Source: Nannocystis punicea (GTDB taxonomy: Bacteria > Myxococcota_A > Polyangia > Nannocystales > Nannocystaceae). From it: a DNA stretch of 64,000 nt. Under the pieces are notes generated by a model. The model saw nothing but the letters and a program-made list of their open reading frames with translations, was not told where the DNA came from and ran no database searches. The DNA lies in assembly GCF_026965555.1 (NCBI RefSeq), contig NZ_CP114040.1:7068001-7132000 (forward strand), in the 5' to 3' direction. The translations under genes and the position numbers were made by a program. Position 1 is the first letter of the stretch. Every line of letters begins with the position of its first letter. Positions 8,581-17,400 of this stretch are shown piece after piece.

Positions 8581-11500
8581 TCACAGCGCCGCCGCCAGCG
8601 CCGCGATCCGCTCGCGCACCTCCTGCGGCGTCTCGCCGCCGAAGGCCGCCGCGCCGAGCAGCGTCCCCGGCCCGAGCGCGTCGCAGGCCCACATCGTGCC
8701 GTCGGCGGCGCGGCGGATCGGCGGGTTCGTCGACGCCCCGAGGTCCGGGTTCGGCGCCAGCGGCGACACCTCCCCTGCCCCGATGTCGATCATGAAGGGA
8801 CCGCCCTGGAAGTCGACGCCGAGCGCCTCCGTCTCGCTGCGCATGGTGAACGACGCGAGCTCGGGCGCTGCGCTCCGGATCGTCGAGCGGCCGCCCTGGG
8901 CGACCAGCATCAGCGATTCGGAGCGATCGGTCACCGCCAGCCACGCGCCCGAGGGCGAGAACGCCAGCAGGTTGCGCGGCCGTCCCGGTCTGTCCTTCAG
9001 GACATGTCGTTCCAGCTCGCGCGGCGGCCCGGTCACGTCCCACCGCGTCAGCTCGAGCGAGCCCGCGAGCGGCTTCAGCACCGCCAGCTGGGCGCCGTCG
9101 CTGCTCCAGGCCAGCGCGACCGCCATCAGCTCGTCCTTCGCCAGGGGGCTCGCCTCGGCGACCACCGGCGTCACCGTGCCGCTGTCCAGCGCCAGCAGCT
9201 CGACGCCCATCTCGCTGCGCACCGCCAGCTGCGTCCCCGACGGGTTCGAGTGCAGCTCGATCACCCTACCCGCAGCGGTGAAGCGCTGCGCCCGCTGGTC
9301 CGGCCCCGTCCACACCTCGACCTCGGCCCCCTCGTACCGGGCCACGCCGCGCGGCAGCGCGGAGAACCAACCAGTCAGCGCCTGCGAGCCGAGGCGCGCC
9401 CCCTGTTGCTCGTCCCACCAGCAGTTGTAGCCGTCTTCCCCGATCACGGCGACTTGCCCCGCGTCGTCGACGAAGGTCGACAGGCCGTGGACCAGATAGG
9501 CGTTGGGCCCCGGCGTGGGGACGTTCGGGCAGCGGAGCGTCGTCGTCGTGTTCGTGGCCAGCTCGACGCGCGTGATCTCGCCGCTGGCCCAGTCATCCCG
9601 CGTCGACGCGGCCCAGCGGCCCGACGGCGCCAGCGCGCAGTACGGTCCGCGCCGGTTCGCAGTCACCGCCGCTGCTGCGGGCCGGTGGATCCGCAGCTCG
9701 TGGCGGTGCACCACCATCAGCTTCCCGTCGGCCGTCCACTGCGGGCTCCTGTCCTTCGGGACAGTCATGAACGATCGCAGCCCGCCCCGGCGCAGGTCGC
9801 CGACGGCCCAATCGTCGCCGAGCGGGATCACGAAGCGATCGCCGGCCGGCTCGACGATCACCCGCTCGTTGGTCGATCGGCCCGGGGCTCGCAGGGGCAT
9901 CCGCCACAGGACCTCGCCGGTTGCCAGCGACTCGCGCCACAGCACGTAGGCCCCGTACTCCGGTCGTATGAACAGCGCGTCGCCCTCGCCGAGCGAGGTC
10001 GCCCAGTCGGCCTTGACCCGGCGGGACGCGCCCGTCGCGAGGTCGACCACGTCGATCCGCCCGTCGTCGTCGTCGTTCGGGGAGGCCAACGCGAACCGAC
10101 CGTCGCGGGTCAGCGCGAACGGCCGGCCCGCGTACTTCAGCCGCGCCTCGCTGCCGTCGCCCGGCCGGATCACCCGCGTCCCGTCGCCGTCGGCGAACGC
10201 CACCAGCGACGCGTCGTCCGCCACCGCCGGCCACACTCCGCGCGGCAGCTGGATCGACCGCGGCGGCGCGTCCGGGCGCGACAGGTCCCACAGCCGCAAC
10301 GAGAGGTTGCCCGAGCCGATCGAGGGCGGCCACGCGACCGCCACCAGAGTGCGCCCGTCGACCCCGAGCTGCCAGGCGTCGAGGCTCCCCTCCGACTCGC
10401 CGGGGAGGTCGATCGTCCGCGCCGCGCCGTCGCCGAACACCTGCACCGACGCCTCGCCGACGGCCGCCCACACGGGCGCGTCGCGGGCCGTCACCAGCGT
10501 CTTGGCCGCGCCCGGGGCGAGCACCTGCTCGCCTGTCCCATCGGACATATTCCAGCGCCACACCGCCCCGAGCTCGTCGCGAGCGATCAGCCCACCGTCC
10601 GCCAGCGGCAGCGCCTCGGACAGCGGCCGCTCGGCGCGCAGCACCTGCGACGGCAGCCCGCGCGCCAGCGCGGCCGCGGCGAAGAAGCGCGCCTCGTGCC
10701 ACGTGCCCGGCTCGTCGCCGGACAGCTTCGCCAGCGCGCGGATCGTCTCCACCGGGTCGCGCGTCAACGCGGCGCGCGCCTCGGTCAAGCGGTTCGCGTC
10801 CTGCGTGCGCGTCACCTCGGCCCGCGCCGCGGCCACGTCCTCTTCCAGCGCCGCGGACGCGGGAGGCGGCGCGTTCGTCGACATGTAGAGCAGGCCGCCC
10901 ATCAACAGCGCCGCCGTCGAGCCCACCGCCCACGCCCGCCGCCCGCGCAGCTCCGCCGGCTGCAGCGCCTGCAACAGCGCGTCCATCGACGGCCAGCGAG
11001 CAGCCGGATCGGGCTGCAGGCCGCGCAGCACCACGCGGTGGAGCCACGCCGGCACCTCCTGGCCCGACTTCGGCGGTCGCACCTGGCCGGTGGCCACCGC
11101 CGACGCCAGCGCCTGCACGTCCGCGCCGACGAACGGCCGCTGCCCGTACAGCGCCTCGTAGAGGGCCGCGCAGAAGCTGTACTGGTCCGTCTTCGCGTCG
11201 CCGCGCGCGCCCGCGAATTGCTCCGCCGCCATGTACGCCGGCGTCCCCAGCACCGCGCCGGTCTGCGTGAGCAGCACGTCGGTCACCTCGCCCGCCGACG
11301 GCAACGCCGGCGCCGCCTCGCTGTCGCTGTCGAAGTGCGCCAGGCCGAAGTCGACCACGCGCACGCGCCCGTCGTCGCCGAGGATCACGTTGGCCGGCTT
11401 GAAGTCGCGGTGCACCACGCCCTGGCGGTGGGCCGCCGCCAACCCCTCGCCGGCCTGGCGGAACACCGCCACCACCTCGCGCCACGACCGGGGCTGCGCC

Positions 11501-11961
11501 GCCAGCCACTCGCGCAGCGTCGGCCCGGTGAGGAACTCCATCGCCACGAACACCTCGTCGTCGACCTCGCCGACCTGGTACACGTGGACCACGTTGGGGT
11601 GCGACAGTCGGGCCAGCGCCCGGGCCTCGCGCAGCGTCCGCGCCCGCCCCTGCGGACGCGACAGCGCCGCCCCGCGCAGCAGCTTCAGCGCCACCTTGCG
11701 CTCGAGCTTGTCGTCGTAGGCCGCGTACACGACCCCCATCCCGCCCTCGCCGAGCAGCTTCAGCACCTGGTACGGCCCGATCGTCGGCGCCTCGCCCGAT
11801 CCCTGGAACAGCGACGCCCGGATCATCGCCTTGGCCCGGCGCTGGGCCGCGTCGCCGAGCACCTCCGGACGCAGCCGCGGCGTCGCCTGCGTGTCGGCCT
11901 CGGCCGACAGGTCGGCCTCGCTCGGGTCGGGGTGGGTCTCGTCGACGTCGACGAGCTTCAT
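8581..11961 (-). CDS. Membrane Ser/Thr protein kinase with C-terminal beta-propeller
   Basis: The 1,126-residue protein has an N-terminal Hanks-type kinase domain (about 62-335): glycine loop GEGGMGVVY (71-79), Lys93 in VALK, catalytic HRDFKPAN (184-191) and DFG (204-206), then GTPAYMAAEQF. All catalytic residues are present, so it should be active. One transmembrane helix follows (about 343-361). The remaining ~760 residues read as WD/YWTD-like propeller strands outside the cytoplasm, suited to sensing. It follows the ECF sigma factor gene by under 90 bases, so the two are probably co-transcribed and the kinase may control that sigma factor. ATGs at 11961 and 11991 both have AGGAG sites; the shorter is chosen. 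Palindrome copies at 8990, 9749 and 10533 lie inside the propeller frame. Confidence 0.93.
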   Translation of the reverse strand: MKLVDVDETHPDPSEADLSAEADTQATPRLRPEVLGDAAQRRAKAMIRASLFQGSGEAPTIGPYQVLKLLGEGGMGVVYAAYDDKLERKVALKLLRGAALSRPQGRARTLREARALARLSHPNVVHVYQVGEVDDEVFVAMEFLTGPTLREWLAAQPRSWREVVAVFRQAGEGLAAAHRQGVVHRDFKPANVILGDDGRVRVVDFGLAHFDSDSEAAPALPSAGEVTDVLLTQTGAVLGTPAYMAAEQFAGARGDAKTDQYSFCAALYEALYGQRPFVGADVQALASAVATGQVRPPKSGQEVPAWLHRVVLRGLQPDPAARWPSMDALLQALQPAELRGRRAWAVGSTAALLMGGLLYMSTNAPPPASAALEEDVAAARAEVTRTQDANRLTEARAALTRDPVETIRALAKLSGDEPGTWHEARFFAAAALARGLPSQVLRAERPLSEALPLADGGLIARDELGAVWRWNMSDGTGEQVLAPGAAKTLVTARDAPVWAAVGEASVQVFGDGAARTIDLPGESEGSLDAWQLGVDGRTLVAVAWPPSIGSGNLSLRLWDLSRPDAPPRSIQLPRGVWPAVADDASLVAFADGDGTRVIRPGDGSEARLKYAGRPFALTRDGRFALASPNDDDDGRIDVVDLATGASRRVKADWATSLGEGDALFIRPEYGAYVLWRESLATGEVLWRMPLRAPGRSTNERVIVEPAGDRFVIPLGDDWAVGDLRRGGLRSFMTVPKDRSPQWTADGKLMVVHRHELRIHRPAAAAVTANRRGPYCALAPSGRWAASTRDDWASGEITRVELATNTTTTLRCPNVPTPGPNAYLVHGLSTFVDDAGQVAVIGEDGYNCWWDEQQGARLGSQALTGWFSALPRGVARYEGAEVEVWTGPDQRAQRFTAAGRVIELHSNPSGTQLAVRSEMGVELLALDSGTVTPVVAEASPLAKDELMAVALAWSSDGAQLAVLKPLAGSLELTRWDVTGPPRELERHVLKDRPGRPRNLLAFSPSGAWLAVTDRSESLMLVAQGGRSTIRSAAPELASFTMRSETEALGVDFQGGPFMIDIGAGEVSPLAPNPDLGASTNPPIRRAADGTMWACDALGPGTLLGAAAFGGETPQEVRERIAALAAAL
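8990..9006. repeat. Palindrome copy inside the kinase gene
   Basis: CTGTCC and GGACATG around TTCA. On the gene strand it encodes part of the peptide ERHVLKDRPG between propeller strands. Confidence 0.75.
9749..9764. repeat. Perfect CTGTCC-TTCG-GGACAG hairpin inside the kinase gene
   Basis: A perfect 6-base stem with a TTCG loop. On the gene strand it encodes part of MTVPKDRSPQ in the propeller region. Confidence 0.8.
10533..10548. repeat. Palindrome copy inside the kinase gene
   Basis: Arms TGTCC and GGACA around CATC. On the gene strand it encodes part of NMSDGTGEQV. Confidence 0.7.
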
Positions 11962-12047
11962 GACGGACTCCTGGGACTGCGCGTGAACCATGCGAGGGCT
12001 CCTGCCCGCAGTGGTTCCACCCGGTCCGTTCTGGATCACTGCAATCG

Positions 12048-12689
12048 TCACTCCTTGCGCGGGCCCGCCGCCAGGCCCGCCCGGGCCCGCAGCGCGCCCG
12101 CCCACGTGTCGATCCCCAGCAGCGTGCTGGTCGCGAGGTCCGGGCTTCGGGCCAGCGCCTCGATCGCCTCGCGCAGCAGCGCGCGCCCGCGTCGCAGCCG
12201 TGACTTCACCGTGCCCTCGGGGATCTCGAGCACCGCCGCCATCTCGGCCGTGGTCAGCTGCTCCCAGTAGAGGAGCTCGAGCGCGACCTGGCAGTCGACG
12301 GGGATCCGTCGCAACCCGGCGAGCAGCAGCTTGAGCTCCTCGCCCTCGACCATGGCCTGGCTCGGCGACGGGTCCAGCGCCGCGACCGAGACCTCGGTGA
12401 AGTCGAGCCTGTCCCCCTTGCGGTCGCGGTAGTGCCGGCACAGCTGGCGGTAGGCGATGGCGAACACGAAGCTGCGGAAGCTGCCCTCGCCGCGGAACTT
12501 CGCCGCCCCCTCGACGCAGGCCAGAAATGTCTGCTGGATCAGCTCCGCCCCGGCGTCGGTCTTGTTGAAGAAGAAGCGCGCCACCGGCTCGTAGTAGCGC
12601 TCGAACAGCTGCTCCCCGGCCCGGCGCTCGCCCGCGCGCCAGGCCGCCAGCAGCTGCTCGTCGCTGCGCGTAGAGGTCACGACCGACAA
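12048..12689 (-). CDS. ECF-subfamily RNA polymerase sigma factor
   Basis: The ~213-residue product has sigma region 2 (EQLFERYYEPVARFFFNK through FRSFVFAIAYRQLCRHYRDR) and region 4 (LELLYWEQLTTAEMAAVLEI followed by PEGTVKSRLRRGRALL, the DNA-binding helix-turn-helix). It directs RNA polymerase to alternative promoters. No anti-sigma gene is adjacent; instead the gene downstream is a membrane Ser/Thr kinase, so activation by phosphorylation is a reasonable inference. The start is uncertain: TTG at 12689 has GGAG eight bases upstream, while GTG at 12680 lacks a good site. Longer in-frame sequence runs into the palindrome array and is unlikely to be translated. Confidence 0.9.
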   Translation of the reverse strand: MSVVTSTRSDEQLLAAWRAGERRAGEQLFERYYEPVARFFFNKTDAGAELIQQTFLACVEGAAKFRGEGSFRSFVFAIAYRQLCRHYRDRKGDRLDFTEVSVAALDPSPSQAMVEGEELKLLLAGLRRIPVDCQVALELLYWEQLTTAEMAAVLEIPEGTVKSRLRRGRALLREAIEALARSPDLATSTLLGIDTWAGALRARAGLAAGPRKE

Positions 12690-12810
12690 GGTACCCGCTC
12701 CGCCGCTCGCGCGCACGCCCGAACCGCCGCGGCTCCGGAGCGTCGCCGGCGAACGCCGCGGATTTCGCTCTCGGCCGGCCCCCGTCGCCGCGGGCCTCCG
12801 CCCGGGTGGT

Positions 12811-13105
12811 TCCGACATGTCCCTTGAGACACCCGTGGACCGCCGCTCGCTCCGAGGATCACCCCCCCTCGGCCCCATCGCCGCGGGCTCGTCCCGACAT
12901 GTCCCTTGAGACACTCTGTCGGGCTGCCGCTCGCTCCGACTCTCGCTCCATCGCCCGGCCTCATCGCCGCGGGGCCTCCGCCCGAGCGTCGTGCCGACAT
13001 GTTCCTTGAGACACCTCGTCGACTGGCCGCTCGCTCCGAGGATCGCCCCCTCGCCTCAATCCCTAGCTGGAGCTTCGCTCCGACATGTCCCTCGAGACAC
13101 TCGTC
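12811..13105. repeat. Four palindrome-related units upstream of the sigma factor gene
   Basis: Four copies of CCGACATGTCCCTTGAGACAC (each slightly varied) start near 12813, 12895, 12995 and 13081, each followed by a CGCTCGCTCCGAGGATC-like tail. Spacing is irregular (82, 100 and 86 bases), unlike the 78-base array. They lie between the YcaO stop and the sigma factor start, so any read-through transcript would carry them. The right arm is decayed (GAGACA instead of GGACATG). Confidence 0.85.
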
Positions 13106-13153
13106 GACTCGTCGCTCGCTCGGAGGAGCGCCATCCGGTCCGAGCGCCTCGGC

Positions 13154-14374
13154 TCAGCCGGCCGCCAGCGCCCGCGGGCCCGGGGCCATGCCCGCAAACC
13201 TGCCCTCGAGGCCAGGTACTACCACCCGCGCCACCGGCACCCCGATCTCTTCGCGCGTCAGATCGACCACCACCGCGCTGCTGCACCCGGCCGCGCGCAC
13301 CCGTGCGAGCAGCAGCTCGAGGTCCTCGTCGAAGCTGCCCGTCGCCAGGCTCGGGCCGAGCGCCCGCTGCGGCCGCGACCCGGCCAGCGCGGCGGCCTCG
13401 TCGGCGCCGGCCTGCGGATCGGTGAAGGCCTCGTATGTCTTCAGGGACAGGTCGTCGCGGCTGCCGGCGATCAGCGTCAAGCGGCTCTGCACCGCCTCGG
13501 TCAGCGCACGCAGCAGCGCCACCGCCGGGTCGAGGTGGGCCCCGTAGCCGCCGCAGCCCCCGCGCGCGGCCCAGCGCGGCGCGCCGGGGCGGTCGACGAT
13601 CCGGCAGGCGTAGGTCGGCACCCCGAGATCGGACGTGATGTCGACGGCGCCGACCTCGATCTCCGCCGCGTGCAGCCGCGCGAGCACCTCGCGGCAGCTC
13701 GGGTCGCCGACCGCGGCGAGGTCGACGCGCCGCGCGTCGTCGACCTCGATCGGCGCCAGCGCGGTCGCGTCGCGCTCGATCAGCTCGCACAGCGCGTGGA
13801 CCACCGCCTCGAGCAGGTGGTTGCCGGAGGCCAGCCCGCTCGTGCTCTCGATGAACGGCGGCAGCGGCTCGCGCGGGTCGCGGACGAAGTCGACGCTCAC
13901 GCACGCGTGCGGCACCCACGTCGGTCGCCCGGCCAGCAGGTCCCAGCCGAGGCACCACAGCAGCGGCAGGTCGTCGCGCACCTCGGCGCCTTCGCGGCGC
14001 GGCAGCGCGTGCAGGTCGACGACCGCGTGGCCCTCGCGGCGCAGCGCCGCCGCCCGCTCCCAGCGAAGGGGCACCGCCACGCGCTCGCCGTGCCAGGCCT
14101 CGATCGCCTCCATCAACGCCGACGCGGCCGCGGCCTCGCGGTCGGCGCCCTTGCCCTGCGACACGCTGACCGAGCGCGCGTTCGGGCGGACCGCCTGGAC
14201 CACCGGCACGCCGACGACGTCGAGCCCGGTGACGTCGGCGAGGCGGGTGATCCCGAGCCGCGGCATCAACGGGCGGTAGGCCGCCAGCGTCGCGGCCGGG
14301 CTGCGCGTGCGGTGCGTCCCGGCCGTGTGGCCCTTGGGCGCGGCGAGGTCGCGGTCGCCGATCCGTACGGGCAT
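13154..14374 (-). CDS. YcaO-domain ATP-dependent cyclodehydratase/thioamidation enzyme
   Basis: The 406-residue protein has the YcaO ATP-binding motifs in order: GKGADREAAAASALMEAIE (74-92, the Sx3ExxE motif), TSGLASGNHLLEAVVHALCE with the following LIERDA (about 178-203, containing ExxERD), and TEAVQSRL (292-299, ExxQxR). YcaO enzymes activate backbone amides with ATP to make azolines or, with TfuA and a sulfur source, thioamides. The C-terminus (GMAPGPRALAAG) lacks the PxPxP tail of azoline-forming YcaOs, which fits the TfuA-dependent class. The ATG at 14374 lies in a palindrome-rich leader. The giant TPR gene ends 91 bases upstream on the same strand. No E1-like, ocin-ThiF or precursor gene is visible. 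Confidence 0.92.
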   Translation of the reverse strand: MPVRIGDRDLAAPKGHTAGTHRTRSPAATLAAYRPLMPRLGITRLADVTGLDVVGVPVVQAVRPNARSVSVSQGKGADREAAAASALMEAIEAWHGERVAVPLRWERAAALRREGHAVVDLHALPRREGAEVRDDLPLLWCLGWDLLAGRPTWVPHACVSVDFVRDPREPLPPFIESTSGLASGNHLLEAVVHALCELIERDATALAPIEVDDARRVDLAAVGDPSCREVLARLHAAEIEVGAVDITSDLGVPTYACRIVDRPGAPRWAARGGCGGYGAHLDPAVALLRALTEAVQSRLTLIAGSRDDLSLKTYEAFTDPQAGADEAAALAGSRPQRALGPSLATGSFDEDLELLLARVRAAGCSSAVVVDLTREEIGVPVARVVVPGLEGRFAGMAPGPRALAAG

Positions 14375-14431
14375 GTCCCCTGGTTCCTGTCCTTCGCGCC
14401 CTGTGCTTCGAGACCTGTCCGAACGGACACG
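14375..14431. repeat. Palindrome copies between the giant TPR gene and YcaO
   Basis: The gap holds a perfect TGTCCG-AA-CGGACA hairpin (14416-14429) and two decayed relatives around CATGTCCCCTGG and CCTGTCCTTCGCG. They lie within the leader of the YcaO gene. Confidence 0.7.
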
Positions 14432-14465
14432 GGCGACGGGCGCGCGGCCCGTCGCCCGGCGCGGC

Positions 14466-17400
14466 TCAGCCGGCGGCCTGGATCTCCCGGATCTTGTTGC
14501 CGAGCTCCGGGTGCTCCGGGTCCTCCTCGAGCCCGCGGCGGAGCATCGACAGCGCCTTCGACGTCTCCTTCAGCCCCAGGTGCGCGTTGGCGAGGCGGAG
14601 GTAGATGTCGCCGCGGCGGACCATGCCCGACTGGTCGACGTTCTGCAGCAGCATCGCGCGCGCCAGCTTGAGCGAGTCGTCCCACGAGTTCTGGTGGGCG
14701 TAGACGTCGGTGAGGAGCACCATGGTCTCGGCGTTGGTGGTGTCGATCTTGTAGGCGTCCTTGAGCTTGTCGAGGGCGGCCTTCATGTCGGGCGTCTCGC
14801 TGGCCAGGGCGATCCGGGCCATGCGAGTCAGGTAGTGCGCGAGCAGCTTGGTCTTCTTCGGCTGGGCCGAGGCGACCTGGACCAACCAGGCGTACATGCC
14901 GCCCGCGTCCTCGAAGCGGCCGCTGACGAACAGCGCGTCGGCGATCCGGCGGTTGATCTCGACGTCGTCCTGGACGACCTCGTAGACCGGGGCCAGCGCG
15001 CGCAGGGCCTCCTCGATGTCGCCGACCTTCTCGACCAGCAGGTCGACGCGCTCGATGATCAGCTTGCGCTGCTCGTCGCCGGCGGCGTAGCTGGCCAGGA
15101 GCGCCAGCAGGTACGCGACCTGCTCCCAGTAGCCCTCCTTGCGGCTGAGCTCGAGCAACGTCCGCGCCGCCTCGATGTTGGCCGGGTGCAGGTGGAGCGC
15201 CATCTCGAGGTGCTCGCGCTGCTTCTCCGGCGTCTCGGCCAGCCGCGCCAGGCGCAGCTGCAGGTCGGCGCCGACGGTCCCCTGCGGCTGCAGGGCCGCG
15301 GCGCGCTGCAGCAGCTCCTGCATCGCCGCGTCGTTGCCCTGCTGCTCCTCGACCGCGGCCAGGGCCATCAGCGCCGGGACCGAGTTGGGGTCGGTCTGCA
15401 GCAGCTCGTTCAGCAGCTCGCGCGCCTTCTCGGCCTCGCCGAGGCGCTCCGAGTACAGCTCGGCCAGCCGCAGGCCGACCTCGCGCCGCTGGTCGACGCC
15501 GCCGACCTCGCGCAGGACCGCCAGGAACTGCTCGAGCAGCTGCGAGAGGTCCTCCCACTTCTCGGCGCCCTCGTAGAGCCGCCACAAGGCGACCAGGCTC
15601 GGCGTGTGCCGCGGCGCCTCCAGCAACAGCCGGCGGTGACGCTCGATCGCCTCGTCGACGTCGTCGAGCTTCTCCTCCGACAGCACCGCCATCTCCTCGA
15701 GCACCGGCACGCGCTGGCCCGCCTGCAGCAGGTCGAGCTTGCGCTCGAGCACGTCCCGGACCTCGCGCCAGTTACCGAGCCGGCGCTGCAGGTTCTCGAG
15801 CTCCTGCATCGCCTGCAGGTCGTCGGGCCTGGCCCCGAGCATGTCGTTGTAGATGGTGACGGCCTCGTCGGTCTTGCCGACCTCGACCTGCAGGTGGGCC
15901 AGCTTGAGCCGCAGCGTGCGGCGCTCGGTGTCGTCGGCGGTGATGGTGATCCGCTGATCGAGCGCGGCGATCAGGCCGTCGACGTCCTGCGTCGCCTCGA
16001 GCAGCTGCAGCAGCCGCGTCCACGCCCACTCGTGGCTCTGGTCGAACTCGAGCAGCGCCCGCAGGTCTGCGATCGCCGTGATCGGCTCGGCCTGAGCCTC
16101 GGCGACGTTGGCCGCCTCCTGCAGCAGCGGGATCGACAGGTCCGGGTTGCTCGCCAGGCGGGCGTAGCGGACCAGCGAGTCGTGCAGCGTCGGCAGCTCG
16201 CCGGCCGCGCGCGAGGCCATGATCTGCAGCTCGAGCCCCTCGAGGCTGTCGGGGTTCTCGGCCAGCACCGGCGCCAGCGCGCGCAGGGCCGCGTTGTACT
16301 GGCGCAGGTCGCGGAGCAGGATCTTGGTCGTCTCGATGCAGAGCTGGCTGCACGAGCGCGAGTCCTCGCGGGCGGCGTCGATCGCCCCCGCCATGAACTG
16401 CACCGCCTTGATCAGCAGCTGCTTGTTGCCGGCCAGCGCGACCACCCGCTCGATCGCCAGCGGGTGCGCCGCGTCGAGCTGCAGCAGGTTGCCCCACGCC
16501 TCGAGCGCCTCGTCCGGCGACCCGCCGCCCTCGTCGACCAGGCGGCCGAGGTTCTCGAGCGCGGCGGCGCGGTCGGCCCCGGTCGCGCTCTGCAGGCGCA
16601 GCCGCGCCAGCTTGGCCAGGCCCGGCCGGTTGCCGGCCAGGTGGTACGAGTTCTCGAGCGGCTCGATGAGCGACGGACCGACCTCGGCGCCGGTCTTCTG
16701 CAGCCGGTCGAGCACGCGCTCGAGCCCGGCCACCGCGCCGGCGAAGCCGGGCCGCTCGTCGAGCGCGTCGCGGTAGGCCTCGGTCGCGCCGGTGAGCTCG
16801 CCGGTGTCGAACTCGGCGTCGCCGAGCCGCACCAGGATGTCGGCGCGGCCGGCTTGCCCGAGGGCCAGCTTGGCCGACTCGCGCAGGGCCCGGGCCAGCA
16901 GGCGCTTCTCGCCGCCGGCGCGGGCCAGGCGCTCGATGTGCCGCGCGGTCGCCTCGTCGGCGATCCCGGCGTCGAGCATCGCCGCCAGCAGGCCGAGCGC
17001 GCGCGCGCGGTCGCCGAGGATCTCCTCGGCCATGCCGGCCGCCGACTGGGCGACGAGCAGGCGCGCCGCCGGGTCGAGCGTCTCGACCGCGGCCCGCCGC
17101 GCCAGCGACTCGACGTGCTCCTCGGCCCTGTCCAAAAGGACAGACAGGCGCGCCGTGTACTCGAGGACAGGTCGCATCTCGTCGGCGGCGACGCGGTCGA
17201 GCAGCAGGTTGGAGGCCTCGAGGCTGCCCCGCGGATCGTTGAGCCGCTCGTAGCGGATCTTGGCCAGCTGGCGCAGCGCCTCGGCGGCCTCGGCCGGATC
17301 CTCGGTCAGCTCGGAGCGGGCCTTGTAGACCTCGGCGAGGTCGCCCCAGCGCCCGATCTGCTCGAGCTGCGGGATGACCAGCGCGGCCGCGGCGTCGGAG

